Below, in pieces: positions 14,761 through 23,465 of a stretch of 64,000 bases of DNA. Within the stretch, counting starts at the first letter, position 1, and each line of letters begins with the position of its first letter. This stretch comes from Natrialba chahannaoensis JCM 10990 (GTDB lineage: Archaea > Halobacteriota > Halobacteria > Halobacteriales > Natrialbaceae): contig NZ_AOIN01000100.1 of assembly GCF_000337135.1 (NCBI RefSeq), forward strand, positions 66,803-130,802. Direction: 5' to 3'. Below the pieces are notes generated by a model that was not told where the DNA came from, searched no databases, and saw nothing but the letters and a program-made list of their open reading frames with translations. A program made the translations under genes and the position numbers.

Positions 14761-16335
14761 ATGTCTAGCAACCAGGAGGAGCGTCAGTCGCAGTTCAAAA
14801 TCGACGCGAACAACAGACGGCACGTCGACGGAGAAGCACTCGCCGCACGGATCGGGCTTGATCGACGCGAAATCGAGTGGCGAAAAGAGTTCGTCGGCTT
14901 CGACAGCGCAGACGCGGACCGACTCGAGTCGATGGCACCACTCTTCGAAGAGATTGCTGACGACCTCGTCGACGAGTTCTACGCCCATTTGCAGTCGAAC
15001 GCTGATGCGACCGCCGTTCTCAATTCCTCGTCGAAATCTGTCGATGCACTCGAGAAGACCCAGTACGAGTATCTCCTGGATCTCGGACGCGGTGCGTATG
15101 GAGCCGAGTATGCTGAGCGGCGTGCCAGAATTGGCAAGATCCACGATATGCTGGATATGGGGCCGAAGTTCTATCTCGGCGGCTACTCGATCTACTACGA
15201 GGGAATTCTGACGGCGCTTGCCGAGGACGCGATGGACGATCTTGCCAGTGAGGCCGTCGGGAGTGTGCCCGAAGCGGAGGCGGCCGAGGTGGACGGAACG
15301 GACACGTCGCAGGACGAGCCACTCGTTCCCCTCTCCGAAGCACAGGCGATGGTCGACGATGTCGTCGAGCACTCGCTTTCCACACTCAAACTGCTGAACG
15401 TCGATCAACAGATTGCGATGGATACCTACATCGACGCCTACGCCGATGTCGAGGACGAACTCGAGCACCGACGCGAAGTCTCGAAGAACGTCCAGTCGTC
15501 GGTCAGTGACCTGCGCGAGAGTTCGACGGAGGTCTCAGAGCGCTCCGACGAGATCAGCGACCTGGCGGCGAAGCAGTCCGACGCGATGGGCGAGATTTCG
15601 AGCGAGGTTGCCGGGCTGTCGGCGACGGTCGAGGAGATCGCTTCGAACGCCGAGGAGGTCAGCGCTACCAGCGAACGCGCCGAAGAAATTGCGAACGATA
15701 CGACGGCGACGGCCGAAGAAGCCATCGACAAGATGGGTGTCGTCGACGACGCTGCCGACGAGGTGACCGACGACGTCGAGGATCTCCGCGAGAGCGTCCA
15801 GAAGATCGACGAGATCGTCGACGTCATCAACGACATTGCCGACCAGACCAACCTGCTCGCACTCAACGCCTCGATCGAGGCGGCGACCGCCGGCGAGGCG
15901 GGTGACGGGTTCGCGGTCGTCGCAAACGAGGTCAAATCCCTGGCCGAAGAGTCCCAAGAAGAGGCCAAGAATATCGAGCGGATGATCGACCAGATTCAGG
16001 CAGACACCGAAGAGACAGTCGACAGTCTCGAGACCGCGAACGAGGAGATCGAGAGCGGTGTTGGCCTGGTCGAGGAGACGGTCGACAACTTAGAGCGCAT
16101 CGAGGAGTCCGTTCAGGAGGCGAGTACGGGCATCCAGGAGGTCGCAACGGCGACCGACGATCAAGCTGCGAGTACTGAGGAGGTCGCGAGCATGACAGAT
16201 ACCGCGATGGAACAGTCACACGAGGTTGCGACCGAAATCGAGGCAATCGTCGATCAGAACGAGCAGGTTGAAGGCATCGTCGACGAGATCGAGTCCGAAG
16301 TCGACCGGCTCGCCGACGACACGCACTCGACGTAG
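14761..16335 (+). CDS. hemAT: HemAT heme-based aerotactic transducer
   Basis: A 524-aa soluble oxygen sensor. Residues ~15-205 form a globin-coupled sensor domain: [16 protein letters not shown] is the B helix, and [20 protein letters not shown] carries the proximal heme ligand His128. The C-terminal part is a transducer signalling domain with the [19 protein letters not shown] tip. It has no membrane helices. Ligand (O2) binding alters CheA activity via CheW. Its signalling half is nearly identical, base for base, to that of the transducer at 12386, pointing to recent duplication or gene conversion. Confidence 0.93.
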   Translation: MSSNQEERQSQFKIDANNRRHVDGEALAARIGLDRREIEWRKEFVGFDSADADRLESMAPLFEEIADDLVDEFYAHLQSNADATAVLNSSSKSVDALEKTQYEYLLDLGRGAYGAEYAERRARIGKIHDMLDMGPKFYLGGYSIYYEGILTALAEDAMDDLASEAVGSVPEAEAAEVDGTDTSQDEPLVPLSEAQAMVDDVVEHSLSTLKLLNVDQQIAMDTYIDAYADVEDELEHRREVSKNVQSSVSDLRESSTEVSERSDEISDLAAKQSDAMGEISSEVAGLSATVEEIASNAEEVSATSERAEEIANDTTATAEEAIDKMGVVDDAADEVTDDVEDLRESVQKIDEIVDVINDIADQTNLLALNASIEAATAGEAGDGFAVVANEVKSLAEESQEEAKNIERMIDQIQADTEETVDSLETANEEIESGVGLVEETVDNLERIEESVQEASTGIQEVATATDDQAASTEEVASMTDTAMEQSHEVATEIEAIVDQNEQVEGIVDEIESEVDRLADDTHST

Positions 16336-16452
16336 CTGCCAGCAGTACGTTCGCTGCTCTGTTCGTCAGTCGCGTAGAAATATCAGGACCCGCCCGCAGT
16401 CACTCACATATTCTTCGCTCGCTCTCGAACCTGAACACCGACACCGCACCGA

Positions 16453-17205
16453 TCAGTCCGTAGACTGCACCGCCCCGGACGTGGCATGGTCGGTACTCGA
16501 ACTCGAGTCCGTCTCAGTTGTCGCGGCTCGGTCGTCTTCGGCATCAGACAGCGCGTCCGTACTCCGGAGCACCAGTCCGCCGAAGCCGGCGAGCCAGACG
16601 AAATCAAGGTAGGTCGCGAGCGTCTGTCCGACGAAGGCGTCGGTGAATCCGAGATTCTGTGCGGAGAGCATCCCGGTTGCGAGGAGGCCAACGAAGACGA
16701 GGACGGTCAGGTTCTTGAGCCGCCCGTACAGGAGCGTGCGCTCGCTGCTTACGGTTTGTGCCTCGCGTGCAAGCGGACCGTACAGGGTGGCCACCATCAC
16801 ACCGACGCCAGCGATGATCGCAAGCGAGGCAACGGTGCCCGCCGCGCCGGCAAGTATCCAGCTTCCAACAGTCGCCCAGAGGCTCAGCAGAATCCCACCG
16901 AAAGTTGTGAGCGTGTACCGTCGTTCCGCTCCCGAGACGGTCTCGATCACGTAACAGACCGCGCCCCAGGCGACAGAGTAACCGAGGAATCGTACGAGAG
17001 ACTCGTCACGCCCGGTCGTCGATACGGGCAGGACACCTGCGGCCATGAGCAGGTACGCGGCGCTCATCGCACCACAGGCAACGACGACCGCATACCCGCA
17101 GGCCCGCGACTCGACCTCAAGTCGACGGGTCCAGAGCAGAAAGATGGCCGTCATCACTGCAAGAATCGTGCTCGTTAGTACGAACGTCGTCGTGTGTTCG
17201 ATCAT
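16453..17205 (-). CDS. Type-1 opsin homologue without the retinal-binding lysine
   Basis: A 250-aa seven-helix protein collinear with sensory rhodopsin II (SRII): SAAYLLMAAGV (helix B), VRFLGYSVAW (C), LYGPLAREA (end of E), YGRLKNLTVLV (F) and YLDFVWLAGFGGLVL (G). By SRII numbering Arg72, Tyr199 and Asp201 are kept. The Schiff-base Lys205 is Leu205 (codon CTC, 16591-16593), the counter-ion Asp75 is Gly75, and Thr204 is Trp. The pocket aromatics Trp171, Tyr174 and Trp178 are Phe, Leu and Gly. It cannot bind retinal covalently. It is encoded 87 bp downstream of a HtrII-type transducer, and Tyr199, which docks SRII to HtrII, is conserved. The tail is acidic and Ser-rich. A non-light membrane sensor is inferred. 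Confidence 0.88.
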   Translation of the reverse strand: MIEHTTTFVLTSTILAVMTAIFLLWTRRLEVESRACGYAVVVACGAMSAAYLLMAAGVLPVSTTGRDESLVRFLGYSVAWGAVCYVIETVSGAERRYTLTTFGGILLSLWATVGSWILAGAAGTVASLAIIAGVGVMVATLYGPLAREAQTVSSERTLLYGRLKNLTVLVFVGLLATGMLSAQNLGFTDAFVGQTLATYLDFVWLAGFGGLVLRSTDALSDAEDDRAATTETDSSSSTDHATSGAVQSTD

Positions 17206-17292
17206 TAGTAAGTATGAGTCTGTTTCGTGGAATCGTCAGTGAGTGTTGCTGGTTGTTGCTCGACCCGCTCAAGGAGACGCGTCCCCGCAGCG

Positions 17293-18933
17293 CTAGTCGT
17301 CTCCGACTCCCGCCGGGGCCGCCACCTGAGAGTGCGCCTGGCGTTCGATTGTAAACGTCCTCATCAACTCGTTCAGCCGCTGTGCCTGCTCGTCAAGGTC
17401 GCCCGCCATCGTCGAGACGCTCTCCGTCGTCGCCGTCGTCTCCTCGGAGGCCGCTGCGACCTGCTCGGCCTGGCTGCTCGTCTCTGCCGAGACGCTCGTC
17501 ACGTCGTCGACGATCGTCGCGAGTTCCTGGGCCGAACTGGCCTGATCGTCCGCCGTCTGCGTAATCTCCTGGATACTCGCGTCCATCTGATTCGCCTCCG
17601 AACTGATCGTCTCGAGTTGGGACTGTAGCTCCTCGACGCGCGTCGCCGTCGTCTTAATGTTCGAGTCAACCATCGTGATCTCCTCTGCAGTCGTCCCCGT
17701 CCGGTCACGGATGGACTCGAGTGTCCCTTCGATTTCGTCGACGGCATCCATGGTTTCCTCGGCGAGCGATTTGATCTCGTTTGCGACGACTGCGAAGCCG
17801 TCGCCGCTCTCGTCGGCGCGGGCGGCTTCGACGTTTGCGTTGAGCGCGAGCAGGTTCGTCTGGTCGGCGATGTCGTCGATGAGTGAGATCACTTCACCGA
17901 TCTGGTCGGCTTCTTCGGTGAGTTCCTCGACCGTTTCGACGACAGTTTCAGTGGTTTCGACGAGTTGGTCGATGTTCTGTGCGGCGTCGGCTGCCGCGTC
18001 CTGGCCGTCGTCTGCGAGTGTCGCCATCCCTTCGGACTGGGTCGCAATCTCAGAGGTCGTCGCCGCGACTTCCTCGGTGGCCGCCGAGAGATCGCTGACC
18101 TCGCTGGCGGCGAGTTCGAGATCCTCGGTCTGGCTCGTCGCGCCGTCTGCGATTTCCTGGACTGACTCGGCGACTTCCTGACTCGCTGTGCGGATCTGCT
18201 GGCTCGAACCCTGCAGATCGGCGGACATCTCGTCGACCGATTCGCTTGCGTCCTGGACTTCGGCGACGACGTCGCCGATGCGGTCTAACATCCGGTTGAA
18301 CGATTCGGCGATGGCCTGCATCGCCTCGTCGTCAGTCTGTGGCTCGAGTCGTTGGCTGAGGTCCCCGGCGGCACACTCGTCCATCACGTCGGAGAAGCGC
18401 TTGGCTTCGGCGACGAGTTCCTGATTCTGCTGTTCGGCCTGGTGCTGGAGGTCCTGAATCCGCTCGCGCTCTGCTTCGAGCTGGGCGGCTTGCTCCTCGG
18501 CCTCTTGCTGAGCCGTCTCGGCGCGGTCTTGCTCTGCCTCGACCTCCTCGAGTGTCGTTTCAAGCGAGTTACGCATCGCACCGACCGAGTCGTAGAGCTG
18601 GCCAATCTCGTCGGCCCGATTGGTTTCGAGGTCGACGTTGAACTCGCCATCCCCGATCCGCTCGGTTTGCTCGCCGAGCTGGCGCAGCGACAGCGCGACG
18701 TTCCCACCGAGAACAATGCCGACGAGTCCGAGGTTAACCGAGAAAATCACGAGCAGACCGGTCAGGCCGGCGATTGCGCGCTCTTGGAGGCCCTCGGACG
18801 GGCCGTTGACAATGTGCAGTCCGAACAGCACACCGAACCCAATGGTCACGACGGCGACGAAGCCGAGCGCGACTGCTATCTTGACACTGTACTGGTGCCG
18901 AATCCATGCTGGTAGTAGTGAATCGAGTTGCAT
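17293..18933 (-). CDS. htrII: HtrII-type sensory rhodopsin transducer
   Basis: A 546-aa transducer with two membrane helices (~18-40 and ~54-80) joined by a loop of only ~14 residues, as in the short HtrII type that binds SRII. TM2 carries NLGLV (Asn67), the position of the HtrII asparagine that pairs with SRII Tyr199. HAMP-like ([18 protein letters not shown]) and coiled-coil regions follow, then a signalling domain with the [19 protein letters not shown] tip. I chose the ATG at 18933; an in-frame start 44 codons earlier adds residues unlike HtrII. The opsin homologue lies downstream, the usual htrII-sop order. Lacking a large external domain, it must sense through its partner. Confidence 0.9.
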   Translation of the reverse strand: MQLDSLLPAWIRHQYSVKIAVALGFVAVVTIGFGVLFGLHIVNGPSEGLQERAIAGLTGLLVIFSVNLGLVGIVLGGNVALSLRQLGEQTERIGDGEFNVDLETNRADEIGQLYDSVGAMRNSLETTLEEVEAEQDRAETAQQEAEEQAAQLEAERERIQDLQHQAEQQNQELVAEAKRFSDVMDECAAGDLSQRLEPQTDDEAMQAIAESFNRMLDRIGDVVAEVQDASESVDEMSADLQGSSQQIRTASQEVAESVQEIADGATSQTEDLELAASEVSDLSAATEEVAATTSEIATQSEGMATLADDGQDAAADAAQNIDQLVETTETVVETVEELTEEADQIGEVISLIDDIADQTNLLALNANVEAARADESGDGFAVVANEIKSLAEETMDAVDEIEGTLESIRDRTGTTAEEITMVDSNIKTTATRVEELQSQLETISSEANQMDASIQEITQTADDQASSAQELATIVDDVTSVSAETSSQAEQVAAASEETTATTESVSTMAGDLDEQAQRLNELMRTFTIERQAHSQVAAPAGVGDD

Positions 18934-19436
18934 CCCAGTCTCTCCCCTCGTTGGTATCGTCGGAGACAGTTCCGCTGGCCGGTCAGGCCACCGACTCCAA
19001 TCCTGCAAGTAATATCTCACTGCGCCCACATAACCGTTATTGCCATCACGGCCGCTCATTCCCACTCCGTGGCCACGTAGTTACACGTTCGGACGACCGA
19101 CAGTGTGATCGGTGATCGGTCATCACCCACGCCCACCACAGACCACTGCCCACCTCGCCTACCGTATCGCGGGTCACTGAATGCTGTCTGAGAAACCCAT
19201 CTCTTTGAGAGAGATGTCAACACATATAATAGTTTGGAAGGCTATACGTTCTGCCCGATTTACCTCCACCGATGACTCAACATTCGTTTCTCCCCGATGC
19301 CTGCCTGGGATTTTCCAGAGCTTCAGCACAACCATAATGAGAAACACATATTCGAATTAACTACTGTAAAGACGTAAGAGAGCTAAACAGTGTCGTAAGG
19401 TTATTATTGCACGGAATCTGAAAGTTGTGTAGAACC
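18934..19436. other. Divergent control region between htrII and cheR
   Basis: No gene is seen in these ~500 bases. The stretch 19150-19436 is distinctly AT-rich. It contains a short inverted repeat (CATCTCT-TTGAG-AGAGATG near 19198-19216), ATATAATAG just after it, and TTATTATT (19401-19408) about 32 bp before the cheR GTG, the likely cheR TATA box. The htrII promoter must also lie here; AGATATTAC on the minus strand near 19010-19020 is a candidate. Confidence 0.5.
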
Positions 19437-20246
19437 GTGCCAGCCGATGACTCGTTCCGCGCTCTCCTCGATTACATGGAAACCGAACTGGGATTCTCGA
19501 CCAGCCATTACAACGATAGTTACCTCGACCGACGAGTCACGGCCCGACTTCGCCGGACGAAGTGTGACGACTACGGCGAGTACTTCGACCAGCTCCGAAC
19601 CGACCCCGACGAGCAGGCGGCGCTGCTCGACTCGATGAGCATCAACGTCACTGGCTTCTTTCGCAACCCCGAGGTCTGGGACGGCATTCGCGACGTTCTC
19701 CGAACGCTCTCTGCTCGCGAACGTCGCGTCTCGATCTGGAGTGCCGCCTGTGCCGACGGCCGCGAACCCTACTCGCTCTCAATGCTCGTCCACGCCGATC
19801 CACAGATCAACGAATCCGCCGTCGAGATCCTCGCCACCGACATCAGCGAGGACGCCCTCACAGTCGCCCGCGACGGCGTCTACGAGGAATCACGAACCAG
19901 CGATCTCGGCGGGGAACTCGAGTACCTCTCGAACTACGAGCAGTACGTCGACCACGACCAAGAAGAAGGGGTCTATCGCGTGCGCGACCGGGTCAAGCGG
20001 CCGGTGACGTTCGAACGCCACGATCTGATCAGCGGAGCGTCGAAATCGGGGTTCAACCTGGTGACCTGCCGTAACCTATTCATCTACATTGATACGGAGT
20101 ACAAGCGGTCGATGCTCGAGACGATCGCCCGATCGCTTGAGGAGGACAGCTATCTGGTGATCGGCAAGAGTGAGACGATTCCGCCGTCGCTGAAGTCGAC
20201 GTTCGAGGCGACGGATAATCGCCATCGGATTTACCAGCGAACGTGA
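19437..20246 (+). CDS. cheR: Chemotaxis protein methyltransferase CheR
   Basis: A 269-aa CheR with the N-terminal helical domain (SFRALLDYMETELGFS; DRRVTARLRR) and the C-terminal SAM-binding domain: SMSINVTGFFRNPEVW, the motif I strand SIWSAACADGREPYSL, ILATDISEDALTVAR, and FNLVTCRNLFIYID. It methylates glutamates on the transducers, the counterpart of CheB. GTG at 19437 is preferred to the TTG at 19425 because it fits the TATA spacing and the usual CheR N-terminus. Confidence 0.95.
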   Translation: MPADDSFRALLDYMETELGFSTSHYNDSYLDRRVTARLRRTKCDDYGEYFDQLRTDPDEQAALLDSMSINVTGFFRNPEVWDGIRDVLRTLSARERRVSIWSAACADGREPYSLSMLVHADPQINESAVEILATDISEDALTVARDGVYEESRTSDLGGELEYLSNYEQYVDHDQEEGVYRVRDRVKRPVTFERHDLISGASKSGFNLVTCRNLFIYIDTEYKRSMLETIARSLEEDSYLVIGKSETIPPSLKSTFEATDNRHRIYQRT

Positions 20247-20717
20247 TACGGACCGTTGTAGCGTCTTCCCGATAATCGCGGCCCCGTCGGACCGACCACT
20301 GGTAACGGACCGTATGAGTTGATGCGCTGTTAGTGGTGGCTGAACGAGTACTGCGTTGCAATCGCTGAGCAAATCGGCTTCGTGAACGACAGAGCTATTT
20401 GTTTTCCAGCCGTTGTAGATGTACCAACGACAGACACCTTCGTATTATCAGATTTGAAACTGATTTATGGCCATACGGTTGTAAAGCTTGTGGCCGATTT
20501 TCGAGTCAAACGAACACCATTAATCGGTTACAGACACTGTGGACCCAGTTTAGACGTAATCTACCCGTGTGGATCAGTAAACAGGCAGTGGGACGCCTTC
20601 GTGACCAACTCTCGTCTTGTCCCGTTCGTCGACCGCCACGCTGTCAGTGGATTCCAGTCGCCGAGTGTCATCATCTTGGTCAATATTATTAAGTAATCTG
20701 CGTGTATTGACTCGTTC
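20247..20717. other. Intergenic region between cheR and cheY
   Basis: These 470 bases of lower GC hold no gene I can support. Frames are open on both strands, but composition and residues look random. AATATTATTAAGTAA at ~20682-20696 contains the cheY TATA box (TTATTAA, centre ~28 bp before the ATG at 20718). Confidence 0.5.
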
Positions 20718-21074
20718 ATGGATGTGCTGATCACGGACGACTCCGGCTTCATGCGGGATCTTCTCCGTGAAATCTTGGAAGAAGACCACACCATCATCGG
20801 TGAGGCCGAAAACGGGGTCGAGGCCGTCGAGCTCTATCAGGAAGAACAGCCGGACATCGTCTTTATGGACATCGTGATGCCGATCAAAGATGGTATCGAG
20901 GCGACCGACGAGATTACGGATATGGATCCGAACGCGAAGGTCGTCATGTGCACCAGCGTCGAGCAGGCAGAGCAGATGAAAGACTCGATCAAGGCTGGTG
21001 CCGAGGGGTACATCACGAAACCGTTCCAGAAGGAGAGCGTCCTCGAGGAACTCAACAGCATCGCAGCCGGGTAA
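20718..21074 (+). CDS. cheY: Response regulator CheY
   Basis: A 118-aa single receiver domain. The acidic pair is Asp7/Asp8 (ITDDSG), the phospho-acceptor is Asp51 (FMDIVMP), the switch Thr79 lies in VVMCTS, and the conserved Lys101 is in ITKPF. CheA phosphorylates it. In haloarchaea CheY-P reaches the archaellum through CheF and ArlCDE rather than FliM. cheC follows 6 bp downstream, so signal and phosphatase/adaptor are co-expressed. Confidence 0.97.
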   Translation: MDVLITDDSGFMRDLLREILEEDHTIIGEAENGVEAVELYQEEQPDIVFMDIVMPIKDGIEATDEITDMDPNAKVVMCTSVEQAEQMKDSIKAGAEGYITKPFQKESVLEELNSIAAG

Positions 21075-21080
21075 TCCTCC

Positions 21081-22301
21081 ATGGAAATCGATATTCGCGA
21101 GCTCGAAACCTACCAGGAGCTCGCTCACGACGGCGCACAATCGGCTGCCGAATCGCTCTCGCAACTGACGGGGATCAGCACGAGCGTGCAGGTGACGAAC
21201 GTCTCGCTCATGTCCTCCTCGGACCTCCAGTACGAGTTCATCGGCAACGAGTTCGCCGGCGTCAACATCGATCTCACTGGCGAAATTTCGGGTGAAGTCG
21301 TCCTCGCGTTCGACGAACAGGGACGGAAAGCGATCACCGACAAACTCGTCCCGGCCGACGATCCCGAGAAGAAAAAGAGCAGTATCGAGGAGGTCGGCAA
21401 CATCATGTCCAGCGGCTTCGTCGACGGCTGGGCGAACTACCTGAACGCGAAAATAAAGAGTTCGCCGCCGACGTACATCCAGGGCACCGGCACCGACGTG
21501 CTGCCAAAGTCTGCAACGACCGAAGACAACTACCTGTTCGTCTTCCGCAGCCGCGTCGAAGCCGCCGATGAAGGGGTCAACGAACCAATCGACTTCCGGA
21601 TCCTGCTCGTGCCCGAATCGAGTTCACTCGAGCGCGCCTTCGAACCGCGGACCGAAGACATCGTCTCGGTGGAGAAGCTCAAGGTCTTCAACGACATGAC
21701 CAAGGAGGGCGCAGAGAAGGCTGCAACCAATATCACGTCGATGACCGGCATCGATACGACGGTCGAGATCAGTCGCCTGACGCTGGTCCCGATCGAAGAT
21801 ATTCCGGCGGAGGTCGGCAACAAGCGCTACGTCGGGACCGTCATGCCGTTCGACGGCAAGTTCAGCGGGAACCTCGTCATCCTGTTCGACCAGCCGTCTG
21901 GGCGGGCGGTCGTCGACTCGCTCGTCCCGATGGAGACCGACGAACAGTGGGGCTCCGTCGAACAGGGCGCGCTGAAGGAACTCGGCAACATCATGACCAG
22001 CGGCTTCGTCGACGGCTGGGCGAACGTGCTGAACGCCGAAATCAAGCACGAACCGCCCCAGTTCGTCGCCGATACCGGCTCGTCGATCATGACACCGATC
22101 ACGTCCAAGATGGCCGAAACCGACGATCACGCGTTCATGCTCGACTCGAACATCCAGACCAACAGCGACCAGGTGTTCACCTGCCAGATGCTTGCACTCC
22201 CGCGCCGATCCGAACTCAAACAGGCACTTGACGACCTGCTGATCGAGAATTCAGAGAACACGAGCGTCGACCCAGCGGACCTGTTCGACCGCCAGCAGTA
22301 G
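21081..22301 (+). CDS. cheC: CheC, two-domain CheY-P phosphatase family protein
   Basis: A 406-aa protein made of two tandem CheC domains (~1-200 and ~201-400). Each has the helix with the Glu/Asn active-site pattern: EEVGNIMSSGFVDGWANYLN (~105-124) and KELGNIMTSGFVDGWANVLN (~300-319). CheC proteins dephosphorylate CheY-P and bind CheD. Single-domain bacterial CheC is about 200 aa, so this is a doubled form. It lies 6 bp after cheY. The acidic C-terminal tail (~385-406) is disordered. Confidence 0.93.
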   Translation: MEIDIRELETYQELAHDGAQSAAESLSQLTGISTSVQVTNVSLMSSSDLQYEFIGNEFAGVNIDLTGEISGEVVLAFDEQGRKAITDKLVPADDPEKKKSSIEEVGNIMSSGFVDGWANYLNAKIKSSPPTYIQGTGTDVLPKSATTEDNYLFVFRSRVEAADEGVNEPIDFRILLVPESSSLERAFEPRTEDIVSVEKLKVFNDMTKEGAEKAATNITSMTGIDTTVEISRLTLVPIEDIPAEVGNKRYVGTVMPFDGKFSGNLVILFDQPSGRAVVDSLVPMETDEQWGSVEQGALKELGNIMTSGFVDGWANVLNAEIKHEPPQFVADTGSSIMTPITSKMAETDDHAFMLDSNIQTNSDQVFTCQMLALPRRSELKQALDDLLIENSENTSVDPADLFDRQQ

Positions 22302-22504
22302 CGCGTCTCGATCCTAGCTGTTCTATTCGGCTTCTGTCTCGCTCCACAGCAAAGCGACACCCGACGCAACCGAAGCGCACAGCCGCGACTCAGTTCAGTT
22401 CAGTTCTGATTTGGATCGAGGAGGAGTGCTGGACAATCGTAAGTACAAGGAGAGACAGCCACCACACCACCACACCACCACTGCAGAACGCACACTGGCC
22501 AGAC

Positions 22505-23389
22505 TCAGGCGTTCACGTCCTCGATCCGCTCGCTCACGATAATTCGCCCCTTCGAGGTCAGCGACAGACCGCTGGCGTTCTCGAGTACCAGGTCCTTGTT
22601 TTGCACCGAATTCAGGACGTTCGTGACGTACGCCGGGTCGCCGTCGAGCATATTCGTAAAGTCAATGTCGCCGCCAGTCGCGTGAATACCGACCAGCACA
22701 CGCTTTTCGGGGTTCGTCAGCTCGATGTCGGCGACCTCCTCGCGCAGGTCGTCGAACTCAAGTCGGAGGAAGCGCCCGAGCAGGTTGACGTACTGGCTCT
22801 TGGCGGGGGAGATGAGTGACGTCTTCGTCAGGCCGGCGTCGGTGTCCGTGTCGATGTACTTGACGACCAGCGTGACGCGGTCTGCGCTGTCGCCGAGTTT
22901 GTTCGAGCGCTGGATTCGCATCACGGTTTCGACATCGAAGCTGAAGGTTCCGCGCTTGCTCGCGACTTCGATTCGTCGATTTTTGATACGGATCTTGCCG
23001 GGCACGACGGGCGTCTCTTTCACGCGGCCACCGACGCGTGCGGGGTGTTTGACCGCCGCTTTGCGGCCGTTGAGGAGACAGCGAAAGAGAATTGCGACGA
23101 AGGTGTCGACGGTTTCGCCCGTGCTCTCGATGACAGCGCTGCGGGTCTGACCGTCGTCGTTGTAGCCAATCGTCACGGTGTCGTCGAAGAACTGTTTGAC
23201 GTGACTGGGGACGTTTCCGACGTTGACGTCAATGACTGTGGAGAGCGGAATCGTCGTCTTGTCGTTGTTCGTCGCGAGGACTAGGCGGCGTTTCGTCATG
23301 ATGATTCGCCCCGACGTTGGCGTGCCCGGTGACTCCCCGTGATTGCGGAAGAACCGGCCGGTAAAGTCGGCAACGACGTCTTCTGACAT
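22505..23389 (-). CDS. cheF: Taxis protein CheF (DUF439 family)
   Basis: A 294-aa CheF, the archaea-specific adaptor that binds CheY, CheD/CheC and the archaellum motor proteins. The family pattern is visible: GRIIMTKRRLVLATNNDKTTIPLSTVIDV near the N-terminus, the repeated PH-like beta segments (VVPGKIRIKNRRIEVAS), and a C-terminal winged-helix-like part (NPEKRVLVGIHATGGDIDFTNML...LTSKGRIIVSE). It lies 76 bp downstream of arlI on the same strand, joining the archaellum operon to the taxis genes. A second CheF is encoded at 39.6-40.5 kb. Confidence 0.9.
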   Translation of the reverse strand: MSEDVVADFTGRFFRNHGESPGTPTSGRIIMTKRRLVLATNNDKTTIPLSTVIDVNVGNVPSHVKQFFDDTVTIGYNDDGQTRSAVIESTGETVDTFVAILFRCLLNGRKAAVKHPARVGGRVKETPVVPGKIRIKNRRIEVASKRGTFSFDVETVMRIQRSNKLGDSADRVTLVVKYIDTDTDAGLTKTSLISPAKSQYVNLLGRFLRLEFDDLREEVADIELTNPEKRVLVGIHATGGDIDFTNMLDGDPAYVTNVLNSVQNKDLVLENASGLSLTSKGRIIVSERIEDVNA

Positions 23390-23465
23390 GACAGTTCCTT
23401 CTCGTCGAAATCTCTTAGCTCTTTACACGTTTTCGCCGGCGTGGTCGAAATCAAGAACGGGTACC

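Noticed and set aside
20382..20696. A 104-codon plus-strand frame between cheR and cheY
   Set aside because: Non-haloarchaeal composition, competing open frames on both strands, and it overlaps the cheY promoter.
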